The notes below the pieces were generated by a model. That model saw nothing but the letters and a program-made list of their open reading frames with translations. It was not told where the DNA came from and ran no database searches. This document shows, piece by piece, positions 8,351 through 16,198 of a DNA stretch of 64,000 bases (the first letter of the stretch is position 1; each line of letters begins with the position of its first letter). The translations under genes and the position numbers were made by a program. This DNA is from CALLPQ01 sp964479275 (GTDB lineage Bacteria > Pseudomonadota > Alphaproteobacteria > Caulobacterales > Parvularculaceae), in contig CAYZLR010000002.1 in the NCBI GenBank assembly GCA_964479275.1, forward strand, positions 77,848 through 141,847. The letters are read 5' to 3'.

Positions 8351-8623
8351 TTATAGAATTAAAGCAAATTGATTGTTTATTTTAACATATGTTAAGAAAG
8401 CTTCATAATAATTTTTGTTTAAAATTAGAACGTTCATAACTTTTTCATTTTTATAAATGGGAGTCATGTCTATATATTCTTCAAGATATCCGTGAGATTC
8501 TATTAACTCTAAATTCTTAGGTACTTTATTTTGTTTTATGTCTTCTATAAACTGCTCTAGATAACAACTCATTTTTAGATTATTTTTATTAATAAATGCT
8601 AAAATTTTATTTAAATCTTTCAT
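8351..8623 (-). CDS. hypothetical protein, first gene of minus-strand operon
   Basis: A 90-residue protein directly behind an early promoter and the conserved leader AATAGGAAATTTATATTATG. It stops one base before the next gene. No family recognised. Its promoter-proximal place suggests a small early host-interaction protein. Confidence 0.6.
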   Translation of the reverse strand: MKDLNKILAFINKNNLKMSCYLEQFIEDIKQNKVPKNLELIESHGYLEEYIDMTPIYKNEKVMNVLILNKNYYEAFLTYVKINNQFALIL

Positions 8624-8658
8624 AATATAAATTTCCTATTTGTTTAACTGATATAAAG

Positions 8659-8686
8659 ATTATATCATATCTGATGGAAAAGTAAA
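8659..8686 (-). promoter_or_regulatory. early promoter, minus strand
   Basis: TTTACT (8681-8686) and TATAAT (8659-8664) with a 16-bp spacer, followed downstream by ATCAGTTAAACAAATAGGAA. This combination recurs at many sites in the window and drives the minus-strand operon. Confidence 0.75.
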
Positions 8687-8699
8687 CACTCAGAATCCT

Positions 8700-8707
8700 T
8701 ATAAATA
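8700..8707 (+). promoter_or_regulatory. late promoter TATAAATA
   Basis: Exact T4-type late promoter 22 bp upstream of the HNH gene at 8730. The phage encodes the sigma factor gp55 needed for it. Confidence 0.65.
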
Positions 8708-8729
8708 ATAATAATAAAATCATATTGTT

Positions 8730-9311
8730 ATGAGAGAATTAGAAAATAATAAGTATTTTATTTGGTATAGAGATCTTTGCAACTCTAGGCAAAAATTGAA
8801 TCGAACTAAATCTGAATGTTATTATGAAGAGCATCATATTATGCCTAGGTCTTTAGGTGGTACTGATGACAGAGAGAATTTAGTACTTCTTACACCTAGA
8901 GAACACTATATAGCTCATTTATTATTAACTAAATTTACCTATGGTAAATCTAAAGTAAAAATGAATCACGCTTTATGGAGAATGGCTTGTTGTAATGGAA
9001 TTATCATTAATAGTAGATTATATCAAACATTAAAAGAATCTATATCACAAGAATTATCGGAAAGAAATTCTTCAATTAGATCTCATACATTTTCTGGTTG
9101 GTATATTACACCTTTCGGAAAATTTATTTCTTCCAGACAAGCATCAGAATCTATAAAGAACAAACTAAGTTACAAATTAATTCAGGCTTATTGCAAGAGA
9201 AATAATACAAAATTAACAAATAGATCAAATATAAAAACTAAATATTTTCAAGAAGAAGATATAGGAAAATCATTTAAAGAGTTAGGATTTTCTTTCCAGG
9301 AAATACAATGA
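8730..9311 (+). CDS. HNH homing endonuclease
   Basis: A 193-residue free-standing endonuclease. The HNH core is EEHHIMPRSLGGTDD (residues about 33-47) plus NLVLLTPREHYIAHLLL. It carries the DNA-binding module GWYITPFGKF and ends in IGKSFKELGF, a tail shared with other endonucleases here. Its stop overlaps the uvsW start by 4 bp, so it is inserted immediately before uvsW and would home next to that gene. Expressed from its own late promoter. Confidence 0.9.
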   Translation: MRELENNKYFIWYRDLCNSRQKLNRTKSECYYEEHHIMPRSLGGTDDRENLVLLTPREHYIAHLLLTKFTYGKSKVKMNHALWRMACCNGIIINSRLYQTLKESISQELSERNSSIRSHTFSGWYITPFGKFISSRQASESIKNKLSYKLIQAYCKRNNTKLTNRSNIKTKYFQEEDIGKSFKELGFSFQEIQ

Positions 9312-10777
9312 CAAAAGTAGAATTAATAAAAATAGACGAGTCTTATTCTCAAATAGTTTGTGAAAGAGCTCAAATGTATGAACTTTCAGATGAACTAACA
9401 TTCAAAGTTGATGGTGCTCATTGGTCTCCAGCTTTTCGCAACGGGTTTTGGGATGGAAAGATAAGACTGCTCAACAAAAATGGTCAACTCTATACTGGAT
9501 TGGCTGACTTTGTGAAAAACTTTTGTAAGCAAAGAAATTATAAATTTTCAGGCTTGGGTTTTGCTGAAGAAAAGGAAATTAATCCAGACAAATTAATGAA
9601 AAATATTATGTCTTGGAATCCTACAAGATATGATGATAATCAAAAAAGAGTTCCTTTAAAACCACACAAAGAACAAATGATGGCTATTTACGCTGCTCTT
9701 TTAAAAAAGAGACTTATAGTTGAATCGGCTACTGCTGCAGGTAAGTCATTTATTGTTTGTACTCTTACAAGAATTCTTAGTAGAAATAAAACATTAATTA
9801 TTGTTCCGAGGGTTGATTTAGCCAATCAAATGTTGGAAAACTATCATGAGTATTTTGAGAATTGGGATCCTACTATAGATCTATTATACTCTGGTCAAAA
9901 ATTAACTGGTGCTGATATTTTGATTGGTACTTGGCAGTCTTTAGCCAAAAGACCTAAATCATTTTTCGAACAATTTAAAACCGTAATTTATGATGAAGTT
10001 CACGAAGCTGAATCTAAATCTGCTTGTAAAATATTAGAATCTTGCACAAATGCTGAATTCAGAATAGGTCTTACAGGAACTCTAAAAGATGCTAAAACTC
10101 ACCAATTAACTTTACAAGGATTATTCGGTAAAAACTATAAATTTAGTAGAGCGATTGATAATATCAACAAAGGTGTATCAGCTAAATTAGATATATTAGT
10201 GCAAAAATTAAATTATGATGTTCCTCTACAAGGCAAATTTGAAACAGGTAGTGAAAAATATATGGCAGAATTAGAGTATATTTGGCTACATAAAGCCAGA
10301 AATGCTCACATATATAATACTGCTAATAAATTAAAAGGAACAACATTAGTTTTATTTAAAAATACAGCTCATGGCGAGTTAATGTATAAAGAATATAGAG
10401 AAAAGTATGGCGACAAAAATATCTTTATTATTCATGGTGGTATAGACAAAGAAAAACGTAAAAAAATACGTCAATACATAATGGCGCACCCTGAAGATGA
10501 TATTTTACTTTTTGCATCTTTAGGAACATTTAGTACAGGTATAAATATTAAAACGATTAAAGCAGCTATATTAGCTGGGCCACTGAAAGATAAAATAAAA
10601 TTACTTCAATCTATTGGTAGAGGTTTACGTGTAACTAATGATGGAGCAGGCTTTTTATTCATTGATTTGGTAGACATTATTCCAAACGCGAATATTTTAA
10701 AGAAACATGGAATTGAGAGAGTCAATAGATATATTGAAGAGGAATTTTCATATAAAGTAGAACAAATTAAACTTTAG
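9308..10777 (+). CDS. uvsW: UvsW-type RNA-DNA / DNA helicase
   Basis: Superfamily II helicase of T4 that unwinds R-loops and branched DNA, turning off origin-type replication in favour of recombination-dependent replication. Seen: Walker A ATAAGKS (residues about 141-147), DEVH box, LTGTL motif III and QSIGRGLR motif VI. 489 residues against 503 in T4. The N-terminal UvsW DNA-binding domain is also present (FRNGFWDGKIRLL). Confidence 0.95.
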   Translation: MTKVELIKIDESYSQIVCERAQMYELSDELTFKVDGAHWSPAFRNGFWDGKIRLLNKNGQLYTGLADFVKNFCKQRNYKFSGLGFAEEKEINPDKLMKNIMSWNPTRYDDNQKRVPLKPHKEQMMAIYAALLKKRLIVESATAAGKSFIVCTLTRILSRNKTLIIVPRVDLANQMLENYHEYFENWDPTIDLLYSGQKLTGADILIGTWQSLAKRPKSFFEQFKTVIYDEVHEAESKSACKILESCTNAEFRIGLTGTLKDAKTHQLTLQGLFGKNYKFSRAIDNINKGVSAKLDILVQKLNYDVPLQGKFETGSEKYMAELEYIWLHKARNAHIYNTANKLKGTTLVLFKNTAHGELMYKEYREKYGDKNIFIIHGGIDKEKRKKIRQYIMAHPEDDILLFASLGTFSTGINIKTIKAAILAGPLKDKIKLLQSIGRGLRVTNDGAGFLFIDLVDIIPNANILKKHGIERVNRYIEEEFSYKVEQIKL

Positions 10778-10970
10778 GTTCATAGTCGAAGCCTATTTCT
10801 TTAAATGTTTTACCTATAATTTTAAGACCTAGAGCTTTAAGATATTTAGATTGACACTGGCTTCTTAAACAAATTATTTTATCTGAATTTTTACACCATC
10901 TATCATCAGAATTAGCATGTGTCAGCTCCTTATAAATATATTTAATAGAGGGACAGCAATTGTGCTCCAT
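10767..10970 (-). pseudogene. C-terminal remnant of an HNH homing endonuclease
   Basis: The last 45 residues (SKYLKALGLKIIGKTFKEIG and on) match the C-terminal module of the HNH genes at 8730 and 49075, but no HNH core is left. The frame extends into the structured RNA element at 10948 only by chance. It lies convergent to the end of uvsW. A decayed endonuclease. Confidence 0.7.
10931..10938 (+). promoter_or_regulatory. late promoter TATAAATA upstream of structured element
   Basis: Exact late promoter 9 bp before the GAGGGACAGCAAT element at 10948. The same spacing (7-9 bp) is seen at the other two copies, so the element probably begins the transcript. Confidence 0.5.
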
Positions 10971-11003
10971 TGTTGAATTAAGCTGTAACTTAATTCTAAC
11001 CTC
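10948..11003 (+). ncRNA. structured repeat RNA element, copy 1
   Basis: Shares GAGGGACAGCAAT, a CTCC-containing loop and a closing CCTC with copies at 19903 and 63490. Predicted pairings are GAGG/CCTC, AGCAA/TTGTT and AATTAAG/CTTAATT. The last stem differs in sequence but stays paired in each copy (covariation). A late promoter precedes it. It borders a decayed HNH gene. Confidence 0.55.
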
Positions 11004-11004
11004 A

Positions 11005-11012
11005 TATAAATA
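11005..11012 (+). promoter_or_regulatory. late promoter TATAAATA
   Basis: Exact late promoter directly after structured element copy 1 and 27 bp upstream of the small gene at 11040. Confidence 0.55.
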
Positions 11013-11039
11013 TTTATTAAAAATAACAAATTAAAAATT

Positions 11040-11279
11040 ATGAACTTAATAGAAGAATTGGAAGGAATTTTCGAAGTGGAAAATAATATCATTTTAGATA
11101 TCAACTTTGTAGGTTCTGAAGAAGATGCAATGAAAGTTGCTAAACAAAATGGTATTAAATTTAAAGGATCGAAAATGTCTGGTCCTAAAGATATGGTAAT
11201 GAAATTTCTTACAAGCGATCAAAAAGTATTTAATATTGATGATTTAAAGAAAGAACAGCCAAATCTATTTAAAGGTTAA
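11040..11279 (+). CDS. small protein downstream of uvsW
   Basis: A 79-residue protein, starting MNLIEELEGIFEVEN, with a basic GIKFKGSKMSGPKDMVMKF segment. T4 has a small gene, uvsW.1, at this place, so an equivalent role is possible by position; I do not recognise the sequence. A strong hairpin follows it. Confidence 0.65.
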   Translation: MNLIEELEGIFEVENNIILDINFVGSEEDAMKVAKQNGIKFKGSKMSGPKDMVMKFLTSDQKVFNIDDLKKEQPNLFKG

Positions 11280-11300
11280 AAATAATTAATATTTAAAATA

Positions 11301-11344
11301 TTCAAAAAGATTAAGTTATGTATAGCCGGCTTAATCTTTTTGAA
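11301..11344 (+). terminator. strong hairpin terminator
   Basis: A perfect 15-bp inverted repeat (11301-11315 with 11330-11344, TTCAAAAAGATTAAG and its complement) with a 14-nt loop and a T-rich right arm. It separates uvsW and its small partner from the gp55 transcription unit. Confidence 0.65.
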
Positions 11345-11366
11345 AATAATTATATTATGCGAACAG

Positions 11367-11395
11367 TTTACATTTAATGAAAAATAGTATATAAT
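11367..11395 (+). promoter_or_regulatory. early promoter for the gp55 operon
   Basis: TTTACA (11367-11372), 17 bp, TATAAT (11390-11395). Transcription would start about 210 bp upstream of gene 55, leaving a long leader. Confidence 0.7.
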
Positions 11396-11401
11396 AAAAA
11401 A

Positions 11402-11615
11402 ATTACAGCATTAATTATAAATTCTGATTTATAAAGTTAACTTTTCGATGGAACCGAAAAGAAGATTGGAACAATCTTTACATATTTATTTTATATAATA
11501 TAGATATTAAGAAAATCTATAAGAACCTTCTTATTATAATACAAAAAGGATCTAATGTATAATAAGAAATATAATAAAGCCAGATAAGGCTTAAAAGTCG
11601 ATAAAAATAATAAGA
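11402..11615 (+). ncRNA. long structured 5' leader of gene 55
   Basis: About 210 nt without a gene. It holds four successive perfect hairpins: CTTTTCG/CGAAAAG (11441-11461), AAGATTG-GAA-CAATCTT (11462-11478), TTCTTATTATA/TATAATAAGAA (11528-11568) and AAGCC/GGCTT (11577-11592). The last lies just before the gp55 start at 11616. It may be a regulatory leader controlling late sigma synthesis or a separately stable small RNA. Confidence 0.5.
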
Positions 11616-12104
11616 ATGACTAAAAAGAAAAATGAATACTATATAGAACCTAAAGTCTTTATACCAGAACTTAAAGCTTGGAAAGAAGCTAGAGCTCTTG
11701 ATCCTTCAGTACAGTGGAGCGATAGTTTATGTAAAAAGTTTATGAAGATTATTGAAGGTTTATCCCACCATAAAAGTTTTTCAGGCTATAGTTATATAGA
11801 TGAAATGAAAGACGAAGCATTGTTTCATATTATGAAATATGGCCATAATTATAATCCCGATAAGTTAGATGATAAAGGAAGACCATATAATCCATTTTCT
11901 TATTATAATAGAATTGCTTGGCAAGCTTTTGTTTCTATCATTAATAAAGAAAAACATCAGCAAATGATTAAAGGTGAATATTTAAGAAAGAATTATACTT
12001 TAGATAGCGAATTATTTCTTGATGGAGCTGAAGATCACACTCAAGCATTAGACATGATGGCAAAAATGTATGATGTAAAATCTAAAGAGACAGAAGATAA
12101 ATGA
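11616..12104 (+). CDS. 55: late-transcription sigma factor gp55
   Basis: Sigma factor that directs host RNA polymerase to TATAAATA late promoters together with the gp45 clamp. It matches T4 gp55 in the core EGLSHHKSFSGYSYIDEM (residues about 49-66), then YNPDK and NPFSYYNRIAWQAFVSIINK (about 98-117). 162 residues against 185 in T4. Many exact late promoters in the window fit its presence. Overlaps the next gene by 4 bp. Confidence 0.93.
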   Translation: MTKKKNEYYIEPKVFIPELKAWKEARALDPSVQWSDSLCKKFMKIIEGLSHHKSFSGYSYIDEMKDEALFHIMKYGHNYNPDKLDDKGRPYNPFSYYNRIAWQAFVSIINKEKHQQMIKGEYLRKNYTLDSELFLDGAEDHTQALDMMAKMYDVKSKETEDK

Positions 12105-12283
12105 AAGTAACTATAAAGAAAAGTATTAATTTAGAAATAAGTGGTAAGACCATTGAAATTTCAGAAGATGCAGCAAGAAATTTATTAGACCAACTGGAAG
12201 ATGTAATTAACGAATTGGATTATGAAGAAACAGAATTTGTTTTTAATTCAACAAAAATTAAATGGCCACCGGAGATTATATAA
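12101..12283 (+). CDS. hypothetical protein (60 aa)
   Basis: Small acidic protein with alternating short strands and helices (KSINLEISGKTIEISEDAAR). ATGA overlap with gp55 and TAATG overlap with the next gene support it. No family recognised. Confidence 0.6.
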   Translation: MKVTIKKSINLEISGKTIEISEDAARNLLDQLEDVINELDYEETEFVFNSTKIKWPPEII

Positions 12284-12513
12284 TGAGATTATTAGATTTA
12301 GAAACCGACATAGCTTTATATCATACTAATACTATTTGTGAGTTGATACGTGATAAGATTAATGAACAAAAGAAAGAAGTGTGTTATCCTCCTGAAGATT
12401 TCGAAGAGAAACTTCCTATGGATAACGAGATTATTATGAGTCTCATAGAGAATGAATTCAAAGAAGATTTCACTATTATAAAAAGAGCAGAAGACATTTT
12501 AATTAAATGGTAA
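12283..12513 (+). CDS. hypothetical protein (76 aa)
   Basis: I choose the ATG at 12283, which overlaps the previous stop (TAATG) and has GGAG 8 nt upstream. Acidic helical product (MRLLDLETDIALYHTN). No family recognised. Just upstream of gp47. Confidence 0.6.
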   Translation: MRLLDLETDIALYHTNTICELIRDKINEQKKEVCYPPEDFEEKLPMDNEIIMSLIENEFKEDFTIIKRAEDILIKW

Positions 12514-12519
12514 TACATA

Positions 12520-13596
12520 ATGACGAATAAAAAGGTCGTTATATTAGGCGACACTCATTTCGGATTTAAAAAAGCTTCAGATATATTTTCAAATTATTTC
12601 GAAGACTTCTTAACAAATCAATTCTTTCCTTACTTGGAAGAGCACGATATTAAAGTAGTTATTCAATTAGGTGATCTTCTTGATAGCAGAAAATATATTA
12701 ATGCTAAAACTTTAAAATTTGTTAATGAAAAATATTTAGAAGAATTTGAAAAGAGAAAAATAACTCTCTATCAAATGGTAGGTAATCATGATGTCTATTA
12801 TAAAAATACCAATAAAATCAATTGGATAGATAACATACTAAGTTTTAGTAATTACGAATATGTCAATTTTTGTGATTCGTGGGAAACTTACGAGATATTT
12901 GGTGAGAAGTTTGATATTATTCCATGGATCAACGAAGAAAATGAATCTAAAATTTTTGACTTTATGGACAAGTCTAATTCTAAGTATCTATTTGGTCATC
13001 TAGAATTATCAGGTTTCGAGTTAACTCCTGGCCATTTTTCACAACATGGTCATTCTGTTAAACCATTTAAGAAATATGATAAAGTAGTTTCAGGACATTA
13101 TCATATAAGAAGCAAGAAAGGTAATATTACATATGCAGGTATTCCTTATCAATTAACTTGGTCAGATTGTGACGATAAGAAAGGTTTCTGGGTTTTAGAT
13201 GTAGAATCTAATAGAATGACTCATAAAGTTAACCCTAGAGCTATTTTTAAACGTATAGAATATGATGAAGACTTTATAGATATAAAAGATTTTGATTTTA
13301 ATAGTTATGAAAATTCTTATGTTAAAGTATTTGTCAGGAACAAGAAGGATGATGCAAAATACAATGATTTCGTTACACGGCTTAATTCTATAGCAGTATA
13401 TGATTTATCCATTATCACAAATAATGAAATCATAACTAACGATATAGATATTGAAGGTTTAGAAGTAGAAGACACTTTAACTATTCTTAGAAAATTTATT
13501 TTAAAGAATGTAAATGACAATATGAACTCAGATAATATAGTAAAACATGTAGAAAATTTATATAATGAAGGTCTAATTTTAATGAAGGATGTATAA
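12520..13596 (+). CDS. 47: recombination endonuclease subunit gp47 (Mre11-like)
   Basis: Nuclease subunit of the gp46/47 complex that resects DNA ends for recombination-dependent replication. The metallophosphoesterase motifs are all present: LGDTHFG (residues about 8-14), QLGDLLDSR (about 48), GNHDVYY (about 89), GHLELSG and SGHYH. 358 residues against 339 in T4. gp46 follows at 16199 after small genes and an inserted HNH gene. Confidence 0.95.
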   Translation: MTNKKVVILGDTHFGFKKASDIFSNYFEDFLTNQFFPYLEEHDIKVVIQLGDLLDSRKYINAKTLKFVNEKYLEEFEKRKITLYQMVGNHDVYYKNTNKINWIDNILSFSNYEYVNFCDSWETYEIFGEKFDIIPWINEENESKIFDFMDKSNSKYLFGHLELSGFELTPGHFSQHGHSVKPFKKYDKVVSGHYHIRSKKGNITYAGIPYQLTWSDCDDKKGFWVLDVESNRMTHKVNPRAIFKRIEYDEDFIDIKDFDFNSYENSYVKVFVRNKKDDAKYNDFVTRLNSIAVYDLSIITNNEIITNDIDIEGLEVEDTLTILRKFILKNVNDNMNSDNIVKHVENLYNEGLILMKDV

Positions 13597-13865
13597 TGAT
13601 TAAAGAATATACATCTAGTGCTATATTTGAGTATAGTAAAAAGCAAATTAAGTTCTTTGGGCCATATTCTATATTGGACATGAATCTAGCAGTTCTTAAT
13701 ATCTATAATTTAATTGTTAGTTTGTCTGATTTAGAATCATTTAAATTTGAGATAGATTCAGAAGAGTATAACTATATTGATATAGAGTATAAAATATTAG
13801 GATCAAAATTAACTATTATGTCGTTTTCTCCAGAATACTCAACTATTACGGAATACAATGAATAA
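13596..13865 (+). CDS. hypothetical protein (89 aa)
   Basis: Shares one base with the gp47 stop (TAATG) and overlaps the next gene by 8 bp. Contains FFGPYSILDMNLAVLNIYN and an acidic centre. No family recognised. Confidence 0.55.
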   Translation: MIKEYTSSAIFEYSKKQIKFFGPYSILDMNLAVLNIYNLIVSLSDLESFKFEIDSEEYNYIDIEYKILGSKLTIMSFSPEYSTITEYNE

Positions 13866-14136
13866 TCAAGAAATATTAAATTTGCCAATTAAAACCTGGT
13901 ATGAGCCAGTAACTATTAGAGAATTCTTAAAAGATCTTTTAAAGGTTTTAATTGTTGAACAGGAATCTTTTTCAGGAAAACGACCTTTCGGAGATTCGGA
14001 TTGGTTTTGGGTTTTATCTGAGCCTTTAGTAACGTATAAGCTTATAGATGGCAAATGCGACGATAATGGAATGATAGAAGATTTTAATCACCAAGAAGCC
14101 GAAGATTTATTTTTAAAACTTATAGATGCATTATGA
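13858..14136 (+). CDS. hypothetical protein (92 aa)
   Basis: Acidic protein with SGKRPFGDSDWFWVLSEPLV in the middle. Overlaps both neighbours by 4-8 bp. No family recognised. Confidence 0.55.
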   Translation: MNNQEILNLPIKTWYEPVTIREFLKDLLKVLIVEQESFSGKRPFGDSDWFWVLSEPLVTYKLIDGKCDDNGMIEDFNHQEAEDLFLKLIDAL

Positions 14137-14330
14137 AAAATAAAGAAACAGATATAGAGTATAATTTAATTAGAATGAATTTATGGAAAGATGCATGGGT
14201 TTCAACAGCAAATTCTAGCTCATGCCGACTAACAGAAACTGCTACAAAATATGCTGATATAGCATTAACAGAGTTCGATATAAGATTTCCTAAGAATAGT
14301 ATCTTTCCGGATACTTTGAATAATATTTAG
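14133..14330 (+). CDS. hypothetical protein (65 aa)
   Basis: ATGA overlap with the previous gene. The product has STANSSSCRLTETATKYADI in the middle. Its 3' end is convergent with and overlaps the minus-strand gene ending at 14290. No family recognised. Confidence 0.5.
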   Translation: MKNKETDIEYNLIRMNLWKDAWVSTANSSSCRLTETATKYADIALTEFDIRFPKNSIFPDTLNNI

Positions 14331-14820
14331 CAAAAGTTTTATCATACTTGTAAAAATCGCGGTATGCCTGTACAGGATCATTATTATGATATTTTTCAGG
14401 CATACATTGCGGAAAGTGAGTAATACCTTTATCCTGTAGTGAATCTGGAGCATAAGCCAATATATCTATTAGTTTAGTTTCACTAAGATGATCGTTATTA
14501 AACCGCCTGCGGAACTCTTTACATAATTCGCTCCACATTTCATACATAAATTCGTAATTTGCTTTTGATTCTCGAACCCAAATAGCACTTGGATGATTTA
14601 CGTGAGTGGCTTTATATAATACATTTTCAAGAGCTTTATCAGGATGTTTCCACCGTTTAATTTTACGGCCTGATGAATCGTCAATGTATAATTCGCCATC
14701 AAGCATACGATGAGCTGTAGACATCATTTGAGCATATTCAATAGGCATTTTTAAAACGTGCTCATTACAATGCATTTGCGCAGCTTTAATGGGATCTTGG
14801 TGTAATAAGAAAATGTTAAT
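14290..14820 (-). CDS. conserved phage protein (NIFxLxxDPxxAAxxxCxxHVxKM family), probable AUU start
   Basis: Matches, from memory, a family of unknown function widespread in phages: CNEHVLKMPIEYAQMMSTAH, then HPSAIWVRESKANYEFM and MPEKYHNNDPVQAYRDFY. The family normally begins MNIFxLDxDP. Here NIFLLHQDPIKAAQ lies upstream of the first ATG, and the only start-like codon with a good ribosome site is ATT at 14818-14820, with GGAG 7 nt before it. So I extend the gene to an AUU start. The first ATG (14775) would cut off the conserved N-terminus. Confidence 0.6.
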   Translation of the reverse strand: MNIFLLHQDPIKAAQMHCNEHVLKMPIEYAQMMSTAHRMLDGELYIDDSSGRKIKRWKHPDKALENVLYKATHVNHPSAIWVRESKANYEFMYEMWSELCKEFRRRFNNDHLSETKLIDILAYAPDSLQDKGITHFPQCMPEKYHNNDPVQAYRDFYKYDKTFAKYYSKYPERYYS

Positions 14821-14847
14821 GTTCTTTCTCCATAATAATCTTTAATT

Positions 14848-14855
14848 TATAAATA
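14848..14855 (+). promoter_or_regulatory. late promoter TATAAATA
   Basis: Exact late promoter 26 bp upstream of the HNH gene at 14882. Confidence 0.65.
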
Positions 14856-14881
14856 TCACTATAAACCAAAAGATAACAAAT

Positions 14882-15508
14882 ATGAATAGACATTTAAAAA
14901 GATATAATAAACTTATAGAATTTTTTAAAAATAATCCTAGAGACGGTCATTGCGAACTACATCATATTATACCTAAATGTATGAGTGGAACGGATGATAA
15001 AAATAATTTAATATTATTACCAACCAAGGCTCATTTTATTGCTCATTACTTACTTCATAAAGCATATCCAGATAATATAAAATTATCTCAAGCTTTTTCT
15101 ATGATGTGCGTAAATAACAAAAGTCAAAAAAGAAGAAATACAGGAAAACTTTATGAAATTTCTAAAATAGCTAGATCTAATGCATTGAAAGGGGTTCCTA
15201 GACCTGAATGGGTAAAAGAAAAACTCAGAGTTCCTAAAAAGTCAAAAAAGAATTATATTGGTAGAAAACTATCAAAAGAAACTAAAGATAAAATATCTAA
15301 AGCTAACAAGGGTAAAGCATTTTCTGAAGAACATAAAAAGAATTTAAGAATCTCAATGGAAAAAGTTTATCAAAAAAGAACAGAAAAAAGAAATACAAAG
15401 GCTAAATCCTTTCAAGCTCTTTTTGATCAATTTGAAGGAACAAAGAAAGAATTCGCTAAAAGCCAACATGTAAATTATAGTACAATGAAAGGATATTTGA
15501 GAAAATAA
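14882..15508 (+). CDS. HNH homing endonuclease with NUMOD3 repeats
   Basis: A 208-residue protein. HNH core ELHHIIPKCMSGTDDKNNLI with KAHFIAHYLLHK, then NUMOD3-type DNA-binding motifs (GRKLSKETKDKISKANKGK) and a C-terminal helix-turn-helix-like EFAKSQHVNYSTMKGYL. Late promoter upstream. It lies between gp47 and gp46. Confidence 0.88.
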   Translation: MNRHLKRYNKLIEFFKNNPRDGHCELHHIIPKCMSGTDDKNNLILLPTKAHFIAHYLLHKAYPDNIKLSQAFSMMCVNNKSQKRRNTGKLYEISKIARSNALKGVPRPEWVKEKLRVPKKSKKNYIGRKLSKETKDKISKANKGKAFSEEHKKNLRISMEKVYQKRTEKRNTKAKSFQALFDQFEGTKKEFAKSQHVNYSTMKGYLRK

Positions 15509-15554
15509 AAATAATTAGATATGATAGTATACTTCAACTAAAAAGAGGTTTATA

Positions 15555-15776
15555 ATGATTGAATGGCCAAAAGAATATGTTGTAGACATTGAGAAGCCAC
15601 CTATAGGGCCTCCAAATAGAGAACAATATTGTGGTATATTTTCATCAGGTGAAACTTCTGCATCTATTTTACAGGGTAAAAAGTGGAGTAAATATATAGA
15701 TGAATATCGAGATGCTCTCTATAATGATAAAAATGAGAGAATTTTACCAAAACTAGGAAAATTAGATTTAGAATGA
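15555..15776 (+). CDS. hypothetical protein (73 aa)
   Basis: AGAGG ribosome site before the ATG. Product has PPIGPPNREQYCGIFSSGET. Overlaps the next gene by 4 bp. No family recognised. Confidence 0.55.
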   Translation: MIEWPKEYVVDIEKPPIGPPNREQYCGIFSSGETSASILQGKKWSKYIDEYRDALYNDKNERILPKLGKLDLE

Positions 15777-16006
15777 TAAAAGATAAAGAATGTATATTAT
15801 TTTTCGCTTTCAGATATTCTTTAAAAAGACAAACTTATGCACCTAGCGTAGTTTGTGAAGAATTATTGAATTGTTGGCAAGATTTAAGTCATAACGCTAA
15901 ATTATCTATTTACAAAGAAATTAAAGATGATTATGATGATTTAGATTATATTAATAAAAAGATTTGGGATCAAATAATAGAAAAATATGAGTCAGAAATT
16001 AAATAG
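15773..16006 (+). CDS. hypothetical protein (77 aa)
   Basis: Helical protein with FAFRYSLKRQTYAPSVVCEE; overlaps both neighbours. No family recognised. Confidence 0.55.
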   Translation: MIKDKECILFFAFRYSLKRQTYAPSVVCEELLNCWQDLSHNAKLSIYKEIKDDYDDLDYINKKIWDQIIEKYESEIK

Positions 16007-16196
16007 TGAGCATCCTGTTTTCAGTATGAGTAAATATGTTAAATCGGAAGATTTATATAAAGATAAAGCAGAATATTATGAGAAAGAATATATTAAATGT
16101 TTAGTATTATTAAATAAAATTGAAGCGAACGTAGATAGATATTCTCAAGAGGGTGTTTATATTAAAACTTTAATAAGAGAATCATTCGAGGATTAA
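15987..16196 (+). CDS. hypothetical protein (69 aa)
   Basis: Charged helical protein ending two bases before gp46, overlapping the previous gene by 20 bp. No family recognised. Confidence 0.55.
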   Translation: MSQKLNSEHPVFSMSKYVKSEDLYKDKAEYYEKEYIKCLVLLNKIEANVDRYSQEGVYIKTLIRESFED

Positions 16197-16198
16197 TT

